From Mycobacterium sp. D16R12 (GTDB lineage Bacteria > Actinomycetota > Actinomycetes > Mycobacteriales > Mycobacteriaceae): a DNA stretch of 64,000 nt. Below, piece by piece: positions 10,393 to 18,586 of this stretch (position 1 is the stretch's first letter; the number at the start of each line of letters is the position of its first letter). The stretch is from NCBI RefSeq assembly GCF_002013465.1, contig NZ_MAFC01000031.1, positions 1-64,000 on the forward strand, in the 5' to 3' direction. Both the position numbers and the translations under genes were made by a program. Below the pieces are notes generated by a model. The model made no database searches. It was not told where the DNA came from and worked only from the letters and a program-made list of their open reading frames with translations.

Positions 10393-10942
10393 GCAACGCC
10401 TCGATCCCGGGACGTGGCTTGAAGTCCGGCACCGGGTTGGCAAGCTGCTGGTAGATGATGCCGGTGAGATAGTCCTGGAAAATTTCGGCATGCAGCTCCG
10501 GGGTTGTCGGGTGCACTTTGCGCATGAGCTGCAGTGTGCGGGGAATCTGCGCATCCCGGCCCCGCTGCAGCGGCTCTCTGAGGTCTGGGTGGCTCCAACC
10601 TTCCATGAGAAGCGCCATGTACGCCCGCACCCGCGTGCTCATCACCCCGACGGCACCGTTGGCGTATGCGGTGCCGATACCCACCAGGTCAGCCACCGTA
10701 GTCGGGTTGATCTCGGTGACAAGCGCCCGCCAGAAGGCCCGACGAAGTTTTTCGATCTCGACAATGACACCCAATAACAGCGCATCACGTGTACGGAAAT
10801 GATTCGAAGTAGTCCCGCTCGGCACATTCGCCGCCGCATCTACCGAGCGATACGTAAGACCACCAACACCCACGGTGCCAGCCACTTCAATAGCGGCCGC
10901 GATCACCTCTGCCCGCCGACCCCTTGGTTGCTCCTCCACCAT
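10346..10942 (-). CDS. TetR family transcriptional regulator
   Basis: 198 aa. The N-terminal DNA-binding domain has the helix-turn-helix LTYRSVDAAANVPSGTTSNHF, slightly divergent from the usual SxxxxYxHF ending. A helical ligand-binding domain follows. Start ATG 10942 (MVEEQPRGRRAEVI) is preferred because the HTH begins about ten residues later; earlier in-frame starts at 10999 and 11026 would overlap the divergent LLM gene. The 3' end overlaps the MFS exporter by 47 bp in antisense, and the 5' end faces the LLM oxidoreductase across 55 bp. It may therefore control the LLM gene, itself, or the exporter. No operator was assigned. Confidence 0.85.
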   Translation of the reverse strand: MVEEQPRGRRAEVIAAAIEVAGTVGVGGLTYRSVDAAANVPSGTTSNHFRTRDALLLGVIVEIEKLRRAFWRALVTEINPTTVADLVGIGTAYANGAVGVMSTRVRAYMALLMEGWSHPDLREPLQRGRDAQIPRTLQLMRKVHPTTPELHAEIFQDYLTGIIYQQLANPVPDFKPRPGIEALLTALVMSQTPSVAQR

Positions 10943-10997
10943 TTCGAGAGTAGTACGCAATAACGGCGATATGTGCACCGGCTCTAGGCTGGAAGAC

Positions 10998-11909
10998 ATG
11001 CGCTTCTCGATATGGGGACAAACCAATCAATCCTGGGCAGATCTGCTGGATATCGCCCGATACGCCGACAACGGATCCTGGCGCGCCTTCTATGCGGCCG
11101 ATCACTTCATGTCACACGAGGACACCGCCGAGCAGCGCACCGACTTCCACGAGGCCACCGCGATCTTTGCCGCGCTCGCCGCGGCGACCTCGCGAATCCG
11201 GCTCGCCCCCCTGGTGCTGTCGATGACCTTCCGGCATCCGGCAGTGCTTGCCAACTGGGCGGCCACCGTCGACCACGTGAGCCAGGGGCGCTTCACGCTC
11301 GGGTTGGGCGCCGGCTGGCAGGAGAACGAGCACCAGCGGTACGGGCTCGAACTCGGCAAGCCCGGACCACGCGTCGACCGGTTTTCCGAAGGGCTGCAGG
11401 TGATTACCGGTCTGCTCAACGAGCAAGCCACCACAGTGGCCGGCGAGTACTACCAGCTGGCGGAGGGCATCTGTGAACCCAAACCACTGCAGCGTCCATT
11501 GCCCATCCTGATCGGCGCCACGCAGCCGCGCATGCTTGCGCTGACCGCGCGGTATGCCCAGGAATGGAATCAGTGGTCCTCGCCCGGCACCTTCCACGAG
11601 ACCTCGGGCCGCCTGGACGCCGCCGCCGAGAAGATCGGCCGCGATCCGGCGACGATTTGGCGTTCCACCCAGGCCCGCATCATCGTGACCGACGGCCCGC
11701 AGTCCGAGGCGCGTGCCACGGAAACCGCTGCGGCATCACCGATTCCGGTGTTGTACGGCACCGCGGAACGCATCGCAGAGCAGATGGCACCGTGGGCCCA
11801 GGAGGGGGTTGACGAGGTCATCCTGCCGGACCACCTGCTCGGCACCGGATCGGCTCGCCGAGACGCCTATGACGCGCTGGCGCAGGCTCTTCGGCCGCTG
11901 GCGGACTAG
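10998..11909 (+). CDS. LLM-class F420-dependent oxidoreductase
   Basis: 303-aa luciferase-like TIM-barrel protein. Family marks include FSIWGQTNQSW at the N-terminus, the ADHF segment, the LAPLVLSMTFRHPAVLA strand, GRFTLGLGAGWQENEH and the late RPLPILIGATQPRML. In actinobacteria this subgroup normally uses reduced F420 rather than FMN, so hydride transfer to an unknown substrate is the likely reaction. ATG 10998 is chosen because the family starts with the beta strand MRFSIWG; upstream in-frame codons overlap the divergent tetR. It may be the regulated partner of that TetR protein. Cytosolic. Confidence 0.85.
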   Translation: MRFSIWGQTNQSWADLLDIARYADNGSWRAFYAADHFMSHEDTAEQRTDFHEATAIFAALAAATSRIRLAPLVLSMTFRHPAVLANWAATVDHVSQGRFTLGLGAGWQENEHQRYGLELGKPGPRVDRFSEGLQVITGLLNEQATTVAGEYYQLAEGICEPKPLQRPLPILIGATQPRMLALTARYAQEWNQWSSPGTFHETSGRLDAAAEKIGRDPATIWRSTQARIIVTDGPQSEARATETAAASPIPVLYGTAERIAEQMAPWAQEGVDEVILPDHLLGTGSARRDAYDALAQALRPLAD

Positions 11910-11927
11910 CTCGTGCGGCAGCGGGGC

Positions 11928-12215
11928 TCAGTTACCCCAGCCGCGCTGGCCGTCCCAGCCGCCGCAGACGCCGTTGTAGCAGCCGTGACCATAGCCACCC
12001 TGTCCGGGATTCCACCCTCCGCACACCCCGTTGTAGCAGCCACCGCCGCCACCCGCATCACCGCCGCCCGAACCACCGGGATCGGCAAGAACTACCTGGT
12101 TGGACGTGGTTGTCGGCACCCCGGCGGCCATCACGGCGGCGGGCGCAGCAGCGATCAGCACCGCGCCGGCACCTGCAGCGAGCACCCTTCCGATGAATTT
12201 CCGTGTGATTGACAT
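11928..12215 (-). CDS. Small secreted Cys/Gly-rich protein with twin CYNGVC motifs
   Basis: 95 aa from ATG 12215. A signal peptide (RKFIGRVLAAGAGAVLIAAA, ending AVMAAG) is followed by a short Thr/Gly-rich mature chain of about 65 residues. Two copies of GCYNGVCGGW sit about 20 residues apart; each holds two cysteines that could form a small disulfide loop. There is no recognised domain. The upstream AGGGAG lies about 12 bases from the ATG, a little far. Its 3' end is close to the LLM gene (convergent, 18 bp apart). A secreted or surface peptide is inferred. Confidence 0.7.
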   Translation of the reverse strand: MSITRKFIGRVLAAGAGAVLIAAAPAAVMAAGVPTTTSNQVVLADPGGSGGGDAGGGGGCYNGVCGGWNPGQGGYGHGCYNGVCGGWDGQRGWGN

Positions 12216-12327
12216 ATATCCATATTGCTCCCTATTGCGGAGCCTGCCAACCACCGACACGAACTCGATACTGATTCAATCACAAACCGTCACTTGTGTT
12301 TTCGCAGGTAGAACACGAAAAACGCGG

Positions 12328-12771
12328 TTACGAAGCGGATGCGAAAACTTGAACGAACTTCGACAGCGAGGCGTCGATGTCACTGCGCAGCGCGGCAGCG
12401 ACCACCGCGCCGATCGGGCCGAACATCGCAGGTCCGCCCAAGTGCAGGGTGAAATCCACGACCGAACCCGGCCCCTTCGGCGTGATCGTCAACCGGAGCT
12501 TGACCTTCACACCGCCCCTGCCCTGACCTTCCAGGAACAGACCCGTCGGAGGGTCGTACTTCTGAAGGGTCCACTTGACCCGGTTGTACATGCCCTTCAC
12601 GCACACGATCGAGTCGATCACCGTGCCTTTTTCCAAGATCTCGGGCAACGCACTGCGCCACGCGGTGTGAACGCTCAGCCACTCATCGAAACGCCGCAGA
12701 TCCGAGGCGTGCTCCCAGGCCTCCTGGGGAGGGAGGGGCACATCGATGGAGGAATTCAGTTTGGCTGCCAC
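12328..12771 (-). CDS. SRPBCC-family protein, Rv0910-like putative toxin
   Basis: 147 aa, a START/SRPBCC-like fold with a hydrophobic ligand cavity. It shows close recalled similarity to M. tuberculosis Rv0910 along its length (SIDVPLPPQEAWEHASDL, EKGTVIDS, GGVKVKL, VDFTLHLGGPAMFGPIG). Rv0910 is described as the toxin of a toxin-antitoxin pair with Rv0909. In this window the Rv0909-like gene is present but about 1.2 kb away, beyond the lipase gene, rather than adjacent. How Rv0910 acts is not established, so the toxin label is only by family. Start ATG 12771. It reads in the same direction as the lipase and antitoxin genes, so one transcript could carry all three. Confidence 0.85.
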   Translation of the reverse strand: MAAKLNSSIDVPLPPQEAWEHASDLRRFDEWLSVHTAWRSALPEILEKGTVIDSIVCVKGMYNRVKWTLQKYDPPTGLFLEGQGRGGVKVKLRLTITPKGPGSVVDFTLHLGGPAMFGPIGAVVAAALRSDIDASLSKFVQVFASAS

Positions 12772-12807
12772 GCCGGCAAACGATACCGGAGCGATACCAA
12801 CAGGGGG

Positions 12808-14070
12808 CTAGCAGTTACTGGGGGCCGGGACACCGGCAAACCGATCCGCGATCCACTGCACCCCCAGCCGCTCCCCTTCGGGGTCCACATGCCCCTTACC
12901 TGGCGCGATGACCTCCTGGACGGTGTCGCCCAGCGCGCAGGCCCGTCGCACCGCCGCGTGGATCCAGCGCGCGTCGATGAGCCGGTCGGCCTCACCGGCA
13001 TACACAAGCATCGGCCCGGACGCCGGGCCGAGCGGTAGCGCGATCCGCTTCAGCGCACCCGCGAAGATCGCCGGGTCCAATGCGGTGGTCCCGTGAAAAT
13101 CGTTGGCGCGCAATCTACCTATGGCCGCTGCCCGCGCGGGATCCAGTCCGTTGTGACACCCCAGCAGCAGCGCCTTGTCATGCGGGTTGTCCTGGAAGGA
13201 CCCGTGCAGAAAGTTCTCCGGCCTCAGCTCCGGAACGGTGACCGACAGTCCCGTCAGCAGGGTGGGCATCATCGAGAGCTGGCTCCAGTCGTATCGGCCA
13301 TCGCCGACATGGGTAGCCATAGCGGTGAGATCGGCGGCCGGGGACAGATTGGCCGCGCCCACGAACTCCAGTTCGGGTGCGTAATCGCCCGCGAGCTCTG
13401 CGGCCGCCCACGTTGCCTGGCCACCCTGCGAAGCGCCGATGGCCGCCCACGTCGTCGAAGCCCCCGGTATCAGCGACACCGCCGCACGCGCCGCGTCGAT
13501 CACGTTGAAGCCCTCGGACCGGGGTTCCAGATACGGATGCGGGCCCGGAACGCCCAGCCCCTCATAATCCGTGATGGCCACCACCCAGCCGCGCTTGGTG
13601 AGGTTGCGCACCAGCCAGATATAGCCCCGCAAATCGGGAGCCCGAGAAACGGCGCACTCGTCGTCTAGCCCTGTGGTGCCGTGCCCCACCGACACGATCG
13701 GCCAACCTTGTTGCGGTGGTTGACCTTTCGGGGCGAAGATGACCCCGGAAACCTCGGTGGGTGTGCCGGTGGCGCCCGAGGTCGACATGTATCGGATCAG
13801 ATGACCGTCGGCGTGGGCATCAAGATCCGGGGCCAGCGACAGCGGCGTATCCGAGAGCACCTCACCCGGCGGCGGCGAAGGAGGCGGAGGTGCGACACCT
13901 TCCGCCTCCACGCGCGCACAGGCCGCCGTGAACAGCACCAGCGCCGCAAGCAACGGCGCCAGTCGGTTACTGAGCGTCGCCGGCTTTCGGCGCCTCGGTG
14001 CCTTCCACCTTCTCGACCGCGCTCTTGGCGGCGTCCTGCACCTTGTCCACCACCGAGCTGTACTTGCCAC
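12808..14070 (-). CDS. Secreted lipase/triacylglycerol hydrolase (LIP family), probable lipoprotein
   Basis: Alpha/beta hydrolase of the secretory lipase (LIP) family. Marks are SVGHGTTGLDDECA (oxyanion region), the nucleophile elbow IGASQGGQ, a late acid in YAGEADRLID and the catalytic His in GKGHVDPEG. The export signal LAPLLAALVLFTAAC ends in a plausible lipobox Cys, so a lipid anchor is likely; a PPPPSPPP linker follows. The start is uncertain. The reading frame opens at a GTG at 14070 inside the antitoxin gene and gives an unusually long basic n-region. No ATG or GTG lies between that and the signal helix, so translation coupled to the antitoxin stop (13967-13969) at a rare codon is possible. 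Confidence 0.82.
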   Translation of the reverse strand: MASTARWWTRCRTPPRARSRRWKAPRRRKPATLSNRLAPLLAALVLFTAACARVEAEGVAPPPPSPPPGEVLSDTPLSLAPDLDAHADGHLIRYMSTSGATGTPTEVSGVIFAPKGQPPQQGWPIVSVGHGTTGLDDECAVSRAPDLRGYIWLVRNLTKRGWVVAITDYEGLGVPGPHPYLEPRSEGFNVIDAARAAVSLIPGASTTWAAIGASQGGQATWAAAELAGDYAPELEFVGAANLSPAADLTAMATHVGDGRYDWSQLSMMPTLLTGLSVTVPELRPENFLHGSFQDNPHDKALLLGCHNGLDPARAAAIGRLRANDFHGTTALDPAIFAGALKRIALPLGPASGPMLVYAGEADRLIDARWIHAAVRRACALGDTVQEVIAPGKGHVDPEGERLGVQWIADRFAGVPAPSNC

Positions 14071-14182
14071 CGGTCTTGGAATCGATCGCGTCGCCGACCT
14101 TGTCGACGGCCTGGTTCACCTTGTCTTTGTTGCCCGCCAACAGGCTCTTAAGCTTGTCGATGAGACCCTTGAAATCAGCCAT
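13967..14182 (-). CDS. Rv0909-like small antitoxin-family protein (MT0933 family)
   Basis: 71 aa, Lys/Asp/Ala-rich and predicted to be almost wholly helical: MADFKGLIDKLKSLLAGNKD, then VDKVGDAIDSKTGGKYSSVVDKVQDAAK segments. The DxKTGGKY motif is typical of the MT0933/Rv0909 antitoxin family. ATG 14182 follows AAGGAGA at a good distance. In M. tuberculosis the gene is next to the Rv0910 toxin gene; here a lipase gene lies between the two, in the same direction and possibly overlapping this 3' end. The antitoxin role is by family name only; the protein also resembles CsbD-like stress proteins. Confidence 0.8.
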   Translation of the reverse strand: MADFKGLIDKLKSLLAGNKDKVNQAVDKVGDAIDSKTGGKYSSVVDKVQDAAKSAVEKVEGTEAPKAGDAQ

Positions 14183-14248
14183 GAGCGTGTTCTCCTTCGT
14201 CTGGGACGGCGCAACTGTAGTACGAGATCGCGGCGTATGTTGGGTCGA

Positions 14249-15070
14249 GTGACGGACCCTGTGAAAATCACATTGACCGGCGCTCCTGAGACGATGCTGG
14301 CCACCCTGTACGGTCGCGCGCAGGACGCCACATCGCCCAATTCGGTTCTTCATGACCACTACGCCGCGGACGCCGTCGCACGCATCGACTACGACTTCTC
14401 CAAGACCAAGATCAAAGGCACCCAGGCGATCGGCGTAGCGCTGCGCGCCCGTCAGCTCGATGTCTGGACCTCGGAGTTTCTCACCGTGCACCGGGAGTCG
14501 ACGGTGCTGCATCTGGCCTGCGGGCTGGACACCCGCGTCTTCCGGATCAATCCGCCCGACACGGTGCGTTGGATCGATGTCGACTACCCCGAGGTGATCG
14601 CACTGCGACGCGCGTTGCTCCCAGAGCGCGCCGGTGACTATCGGATGATCGACAGCTCGGTCACCGATGAGGCGTGGCTGGAAAGCATCCCGGCCGACCG
14701 GCCGACGCTCGCGGTGTTCGAGGGTTTGACCATGTATCTGACGCAGGCCGACGGACAGTCTCTGATCCGGCGGATCACCGGCCGGTTCCCCAGCGGGCAA
14801 CTGGCCTTCGACTGCTACGGCAGCATCGGGATCACGCTGCAGAAGCTGGTGCCCGCGGTGCGCAACGCCGGCGCCACTCTGTACTGGGGTATCGACGACC
14901 CCGGGCAGATCGAAGCGCTGCACCCCGGGCTGCGCTGCGTCGACGACTTGCGCAGCACCGACGTGGCAGGTGAGGAGCACCTGCCACTGTCGGGCCGCAT
15001 CCAGATGAAGGTGATCTCGCACATCCCCGCCCTGCGTGATATCGGCAGGATCATGCGGTTCAGCTTCTAG
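14249..15070 (+). CDS. Class I SAM-dependent methyltransferase, LCMT/TcmP-like
   Basis: 273 aa. Motif I reads VLHLACGLDTRVFR, the variant typical of the leucine carboxyl methyltransferase / TcmP-like family (PF04072). It is followed by WIDVDYPEVIALRR and TLAVFEGLTMYL. Members methylate carboxyl or polyketide hydroxyl groups; mycobacteria carry many copies with unknown substrates. GTG 14249 (TDPVKITLTGAPETM) was chosen; GTG 14261 is a possible alternative. It is divergent from the antitoxin gene across 66 bp and convergent with the SPFH gene (9 bp between stops). Confidence 0.85.
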   Translation: MTDPVKITLTGAPETMLATLYGRAQDATSPNSVLHDHYAADAVARIDYDFSKTKIKGTQAIGVALRARQLDVWTSEFLTVHRESTVLHLACGLDTRVFRINPPDTVRWIDVDYPEVIALRRALLPERAGDYRMIDSSVTDEAWLESIPADRPTLAVFEGLTMYLTQADGQSLIRRITGRFPSGQLAFDCYGSIGITLQKLVPAVRNAGATLYWGIDDPGQIEALHPGLRCVDDLRSTDVAGEEHLPLSGRIQMKVISHIPALRDIGRIMRFSF

Positions 15071-15079
15071 GGCGGGCGC

Positions 15080-15754
15080 TCAGCGGTTGAGGACGACCAT
15101 GGCCTTGCCGTCCGCAACCGACTCCAGGGTCCGCAGCTGCAGCAGCTCCGGATTCTCCCGCAGCAGCTTGGCGGTATTGGCCATCGAGCGCAGCACGGCC
15201 GCCTCGGCGCGGGCCCGCTCGGGCTGGGCCTTACCCGCCTCCCGGGCCAGCAGCGGTCCGGCCAGCGCCTTACGCACCTCGCCGGACAACATGATGTCCT
15301 TGACGACGAACCGGGTCACCGTGACGCCGAACTCATCGGCCTCGGCCGCAAGCCTCGCAACGGCATCGGCATCCAGGAACTGGCCCCGCTGAGCCAACAG
15401 CTCATCGAGCGCCAATGCCGCGACGGCGTCACGCACCTGCAGTTGGGCACGCAGGTAGATACCCCAGTGCACCGAGCCATTCTCGGCGGCGGCGAAAACG
15501 TCCGGCGTGGACACCTTGTACTCGACCGCCGCCGATACCTTCACGGTGAAACCATCCACGGTCAGCACATCTTGACCGACCACCTGAATCGACTGCGCAC
15601 GCATGTCCACGGTGACCAAGGTGTCGGTACGCGGGCGCGTGTAATGCACGCCTGGCGTCAGCACCGCCTCGAACACGCCGTCGCGGTACAGCACAACGCG
15701 CTGCCATTGCATGATCGTGATCTTCTGCCCGAAGATCTCTTCCCACATGCTCAT
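15080..15754 (-). CDS. SPFH/band-7 (slipin-like) protein without membrane anchor
   Basis: 224 aa. It contains a band-7/SPFH core: YRDGVFEAVLTPGVHY, VVGQDVLTVDGFTVKVSAAVEY and the helical RDAVAALALDELLAQRGQFLDAD segment. An Ala/Glu/Arg-rich coiled coil and LRTLESVADGKAMVVLN follow, as in slipins and stomatins. Classic slipins start with a membrane hairpin; here the protein begins directly at the SPFH fold (MSMWEEIFGQKITIMQWQRV), with no hydrophobic helix. It is therefore probably soluble or peripherally bound. Start ATG 15754, or ATG 15748 with AAGG six bases upstream. No neighbouring NfeD gene was seen. Confidence 0.82.
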   Translation of the reverse strand: MSMWEEIFGQKITIMQWQRVVLYRDGVFEAVLTPGVHYTRPRTDTLVTVDMRAQSIQVVGQDVLTVDGFTVKVSAAVEYKVSTPDVFAAAENGSVHWGIYLRAQLQVRDAVAALALDELLAQRGQFLDADAVARLAAEADEFGVTVTRFVVKDIMLSGEVRKALAGPLLAREAGKAQPERARAEAAVLRSMANTAKLLRENPELLQLRTLESVADGKAMVVLNR

Positions 15755-16063
15755 CCTTGTTCACCTCTCTTACCTTGGTTGTTGTAATTCTGTTGCGGAG
15801 GAAAGACTTCCGGGCCGCATCGCGAGCCGGTGGGGGGAAGTCGCCGTGGCGTTCCCCGCAGGGCCGATCCGCGAACCGTACGGCGCGCGGCCCGGAAGCC
15901 ATCCCGTGAGGGACTCGAACCCCCTAGCCTCAGGAGGCATGCCGACAAAGCGAAGGCCCAACACGCGGTACGCCGAACGGCGATGCCGGGACGCCGCTTG
16001 ATCTCCGCGTCAGCAAAGATAGCGAACAGACGCGATGCAGCGCATCCGAATTATCTGCGACGT
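15755..16063. other. 309-bp gap between SPFH gene and ctpE
   Basis: No convincing gene. Short overlapping reading frames on both strands lack ribosome sites and family similarity. At 15907-15925 the minus strand reads GGTTCGAGTCCC, like a tRNA T-arm, but no D-arm or anticodon arm can be folded around it. Most likely this is the 3' untranslated region of ctpE plus the promoter region of the SPFH gene. Confidence 0.5.
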
Positions 16064-18469
16064 CTACTCGTCTTTGGTGGCCCAGAAATGACGCGGCTGG
16101 CCGGACCACTTGCCTTGCAGCCACCACAACACCTCGATCACCGCAGCGGCCGCGATACCGATGCCCAGCGCGGGTCCGGTGACCGCCAGATTGCTCGGAT
16201 CGAGCATGAATGTCTCTCGCACCAAGGGAATCGCGAAGATCACCGCGTAGCCCAGGCCGGAGCATGCCACCAGTGCCACCCGCCACCACTGATAAGGACG
16301 AGCCACCACCGCGAGCACCCATACCGCCGCGACGAGTTCGGTGATCAGTGCGGCGGTCGACGCCTGCGTGCTGTTACCCGTGACGTGCAGAATCTGACGA
16401 GCCAACAGGTAGGACAGGAACGTCGCGATGCCCACCGTCAGACCCGACGGAATTGCCGACGCCATCACCCGGCGCACGAATCCTGTCTGTGCGCGTTCGT
16501 TATTCGGCGCCAGCGACAAGATAAACGCCGGGATGCCGATGGTGAACCAGGCCGCAATGGTGACGTGGATCGGCTGGAACGGGAACGGCACCGCGCCGTA
16601 GTGGAAGATCTTCGAACCCAACCCTGCGAGCCCCACCGTCAGTGCCAGCAGCACCGAGTACACCGTTTTGGTCAGGAACAGGTTGGAAACCCGTTCGATG
16701 TTGCCGATGACGCGCCGCCCTTCGGCAACCACGTAGGGCAGGGTGGCGAACTTGTTGTCCAACAAGACAATCTGAGCTACCGCACGTGAAGCCGAGCTAC
16801 CAGCACCCATCGCGACACCGATATCGGCATCCTTGAGCGCGAGCACGTCGTTGACGCCGTCACCGGTCATCGCAACGGTATGGCCATGCGATTGCAGAGC
16901 CTTGACCATCGCCCGCTTCTGGTCGGGTCGTACCCGTCCGAAAGTGGTCGCCTCGGCGAGGGTGTCGGCCAGCTTGTCGGTATCGGTGGGCAGGGTGCGC
17001 GCATCCACAGCAGCGCCGGAGAGCCCCAGCGTCTGGGCCACTGCACTCACCGACACCGCGTTGTCGCCGGAGATCACCTTGATCGAGACATGCTGGGAAG
17101 CAAAGTAATCAAGGGTGTCGCGGGCGTCAGGGCGGATTTTCTGCTCCAACACCACCAGCGCACGCGAGGTGATGGCACCCGGCGCACGGGCGTTGTCGAC
17201 GGACAATTCGGCCGAGGCGAGCAGCAGCACGCGCAGACCCCGGGAACCGATCTCCTCGGCGGCAGTGGCGATGGGGTCGGCCGGATCGAGAAGCACATCA
17301 GGTGCGCCGATCACCCAGTTGCCATGCTCGCCGTAAGAGGCACCGCTCCACTTCTTGGCCGACGAAAAGGGCGCGATCGCACTCGACTTCCAGCCCGGCG
17401 GGGAGTCGTACGCCTCGGCGATGGCGGCGATGCTCGCGTTGGGTCGCGGGTCATCGGCCGCGAGCTGAGACAGTGCCGTCAATGTGTCCTGGTGATCACC
17501 GCCGGTGTCCAGTTTCTTCACATCCGAGAGCCGCATGCCGTTCTCGGTGAGGGTGCCGGTCTTGTCTGCGCATACCGTGTCTACGCGGGCCAGCCCCTCG
17601 ATGGCGGGCAACTCCTGCACCAGGCATTGACGCCGTCCCAGTCGAACCACACCGACAGCGAAGGCAATTGACGTCATCAACACCAGGCCTTCGGGCACCA
17701 TCGGGACCAGTGCGCCCACCATGCGAAGCACCGATTCCTGCCAGCTGTCATCGGTGGTGAACAGCTGCGTGTAGATGATCAGCGCGCCCGCGGGCAGCAG
17801 TAGGTATGTGATGAACTGCAGGATCTTGTTGATGCCATTACGCAGTTCGGAATGCACCAGGGTGAACTTGGAGGCCTCCTCGGCCAGCTTGGCCGCGTAG
17901 GCCTCGCGCCCCACCTTGGTGGCCCGGTATGCGCCACTGCCCGCGACCACGAAGCTCCCCGAGAGCACCGGGGAGCCAACGGTCTTGTCGATGGGATCGG
18001 CCTCACCGGTCAGCAGGGACTCATCGACCTCGAGGGCGGCCTCCTCGAGTACCTCGCCGTCCACCACGATCTGATCGCCGGGCCCCAGCTCGATGATGTC
18101 GTCGAGGACCACGTCGTTGGGCGCGAGCGCCGTCGCCACACCGTCGCGCCGCACCATCGGCCGGGTCTGGCCGACAATGGCGAGCTTGTCGAGCGTCTGC
18201 TTGGCACGCAGCTCCTGAATGATGCCGACGGCGCTGTTGGCGATGATCAGCAGACCGAATGCCCCGTTGATGACCGAGCCGGTAGACAACACGATGACCA
18301 GCAGCACGCCAAGGATCGCGTTGATACGGGTGAAGACGTTGGCTCGCACGATGTCCGGCACACTGCGTGCCGCACGGGACGGGACGTCGTTGGTCTTCCC
18401 CTGCGCTACGCGCTCAGCGACCTCGGCGGCGGTCAAGCCACCCGACGTCAACTCCTCGATCGTTGCCAC
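16064..18469 (-). CDS. ctpE: Cation-transporting P-type ATPase CtpE (calcium uptake)
   Basis: 801-aa P-type ATPase, close to M. tuberculosis CtpE (797 aa, recalled). Domains: actuator with the TGEADP loop, transmembrane helix 4 with VPMVPEGL, phosphorylation site Asp302 in DKTGTLT, nucleotide-binding domain, hinge TGDGVNDVLALKDADIGVAMG, and six C-terminal helices. CtpE is known in mycobacteria as a calcium importer needed for envelope integrity at low calcium; that function is transferred. GTG 18469 (VATIEELTSGGLTAAEV) matches the family N-terminus. About 31 codons further upstream remain open but are Arg-rich and unrelated. Membrane protein. Confidence 0.93.
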   Translation of the reverse strand: MATIEELTSGGLTAAEVAERVAQGKTNDVPSRAARSVPDIVRANVFTRINAILGVLLVIVLSTGSVINGAFGLLIIANSAVGIIQELRAKQTLDKLAIVGQTRPMVRRDGVATALAPNDVVLDDIIELGPGDQIVVDGEVLEEAALEVDESLLTGEADPIDKTVGSPVLSGSFVVAGSGAYRATKVGREAYAAKLAEEASKFTLVHSELRNGINKILQFITYLLLPAGALIIYTQLFTTDDSWQESVLRMVGALVPMVPEGLVLMTSIAFAVGVVRLGRRQCLVQELPAIEGLARVDTVCADKTGTLTENGMRLSDVKKLDTGGDHQDTLTALSQLAADDPRPNASIAAIAEAYDSPPGWKSSAIAPFSSAKKWSGASYGEHGNWVIGAPDVLLDPADPIATAAEEIGSRGLRVLLLASAELSVDNARAPGAITSRALVVLEQKIRPDARDTLDYFASQHVSIKVISGDNAVSVSAVAQTLGLSGAAVDARTLPTDTDKLADTLAEATTFGRVRPDQKRAMVKALQSHGHTVAMTGDGVNDVLALKDADIGVAMGAGSSASRAVAQIVLLDNKFATLPYVVAEGRRVIGNIERVSNLFLTKTVYSVLLALTVGLAGLGSKIFHYGAVPFPFQPIHVTIAAWFTIGIPAFILSLAPNNERAQTGFVRRVMASAIPSGLTVGIATFLSYLLARQILHVTGNSTQASTAALITELVAAVWVLAVVARPYQWWRVALVACSGLGYAVIFAIPLVRETFMLDPSNLAVTGPALGIGIAAAAVIEVLWWLQGKWSGQPRHFWATKDE

Positions 18470-18551
18470 CCCTGCACAGTAGCGACCGGCGATCGCCTGG
18501 CACGGCCGCCGAGTGGGAACACGGCGCGATTGTTTGGCCCGATTGTCATGG

Positions 18552-18570
18552 CGCGTTCGCAACGAACGCG
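18552..18570. repeat. Perfect inverted repeat upstream of a methyltransferase gene
   Basis: CGCGTTCG-CAA-CGAACGCG, 8-bp arms with a 3-bp centre, 16 bp before the start at 18587 and about 80 bp upstream of the divergent ctpE start. The half-site order (GTTCG then CGAAC) is the reverse of a LexA box. It could be an operator for either gene or a 5' RNA hairpin. Nothing else ties it to a known regulator. Confidence 0.5.
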
Positions 18571-18586
18571 GGTAATGTCAGGTGGT

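Noticed and set aside
12100..13038. Plus-strand open frame of 312 aa across the small secreted and SRPBCC genes
   Set aside because: It covers two genes that are well supported on the other strand and has no domain or ribosome site.
15890..15990. Possible tRNA on the minus strand (T-arm-like GGTTCGAGTCCC and a partly pairing GTCCCGG / ACGGGAT acceptor)
   Set aside because: The span would be about 92 nt with no D-arm consensus (no GG in a D-loop), no anticodon stem-loop and a mismatched acceptor, so it does not fold as a tRNA.
18552..18570. LexA box at the CGCGTTCG-CAA-CGAACGCG palindrome
   Set aside because: The half-sites are in the opposite order (GTTCG then CGAAC) and the spacing is wrong; it is kept only as an unassigned inverted repeat.
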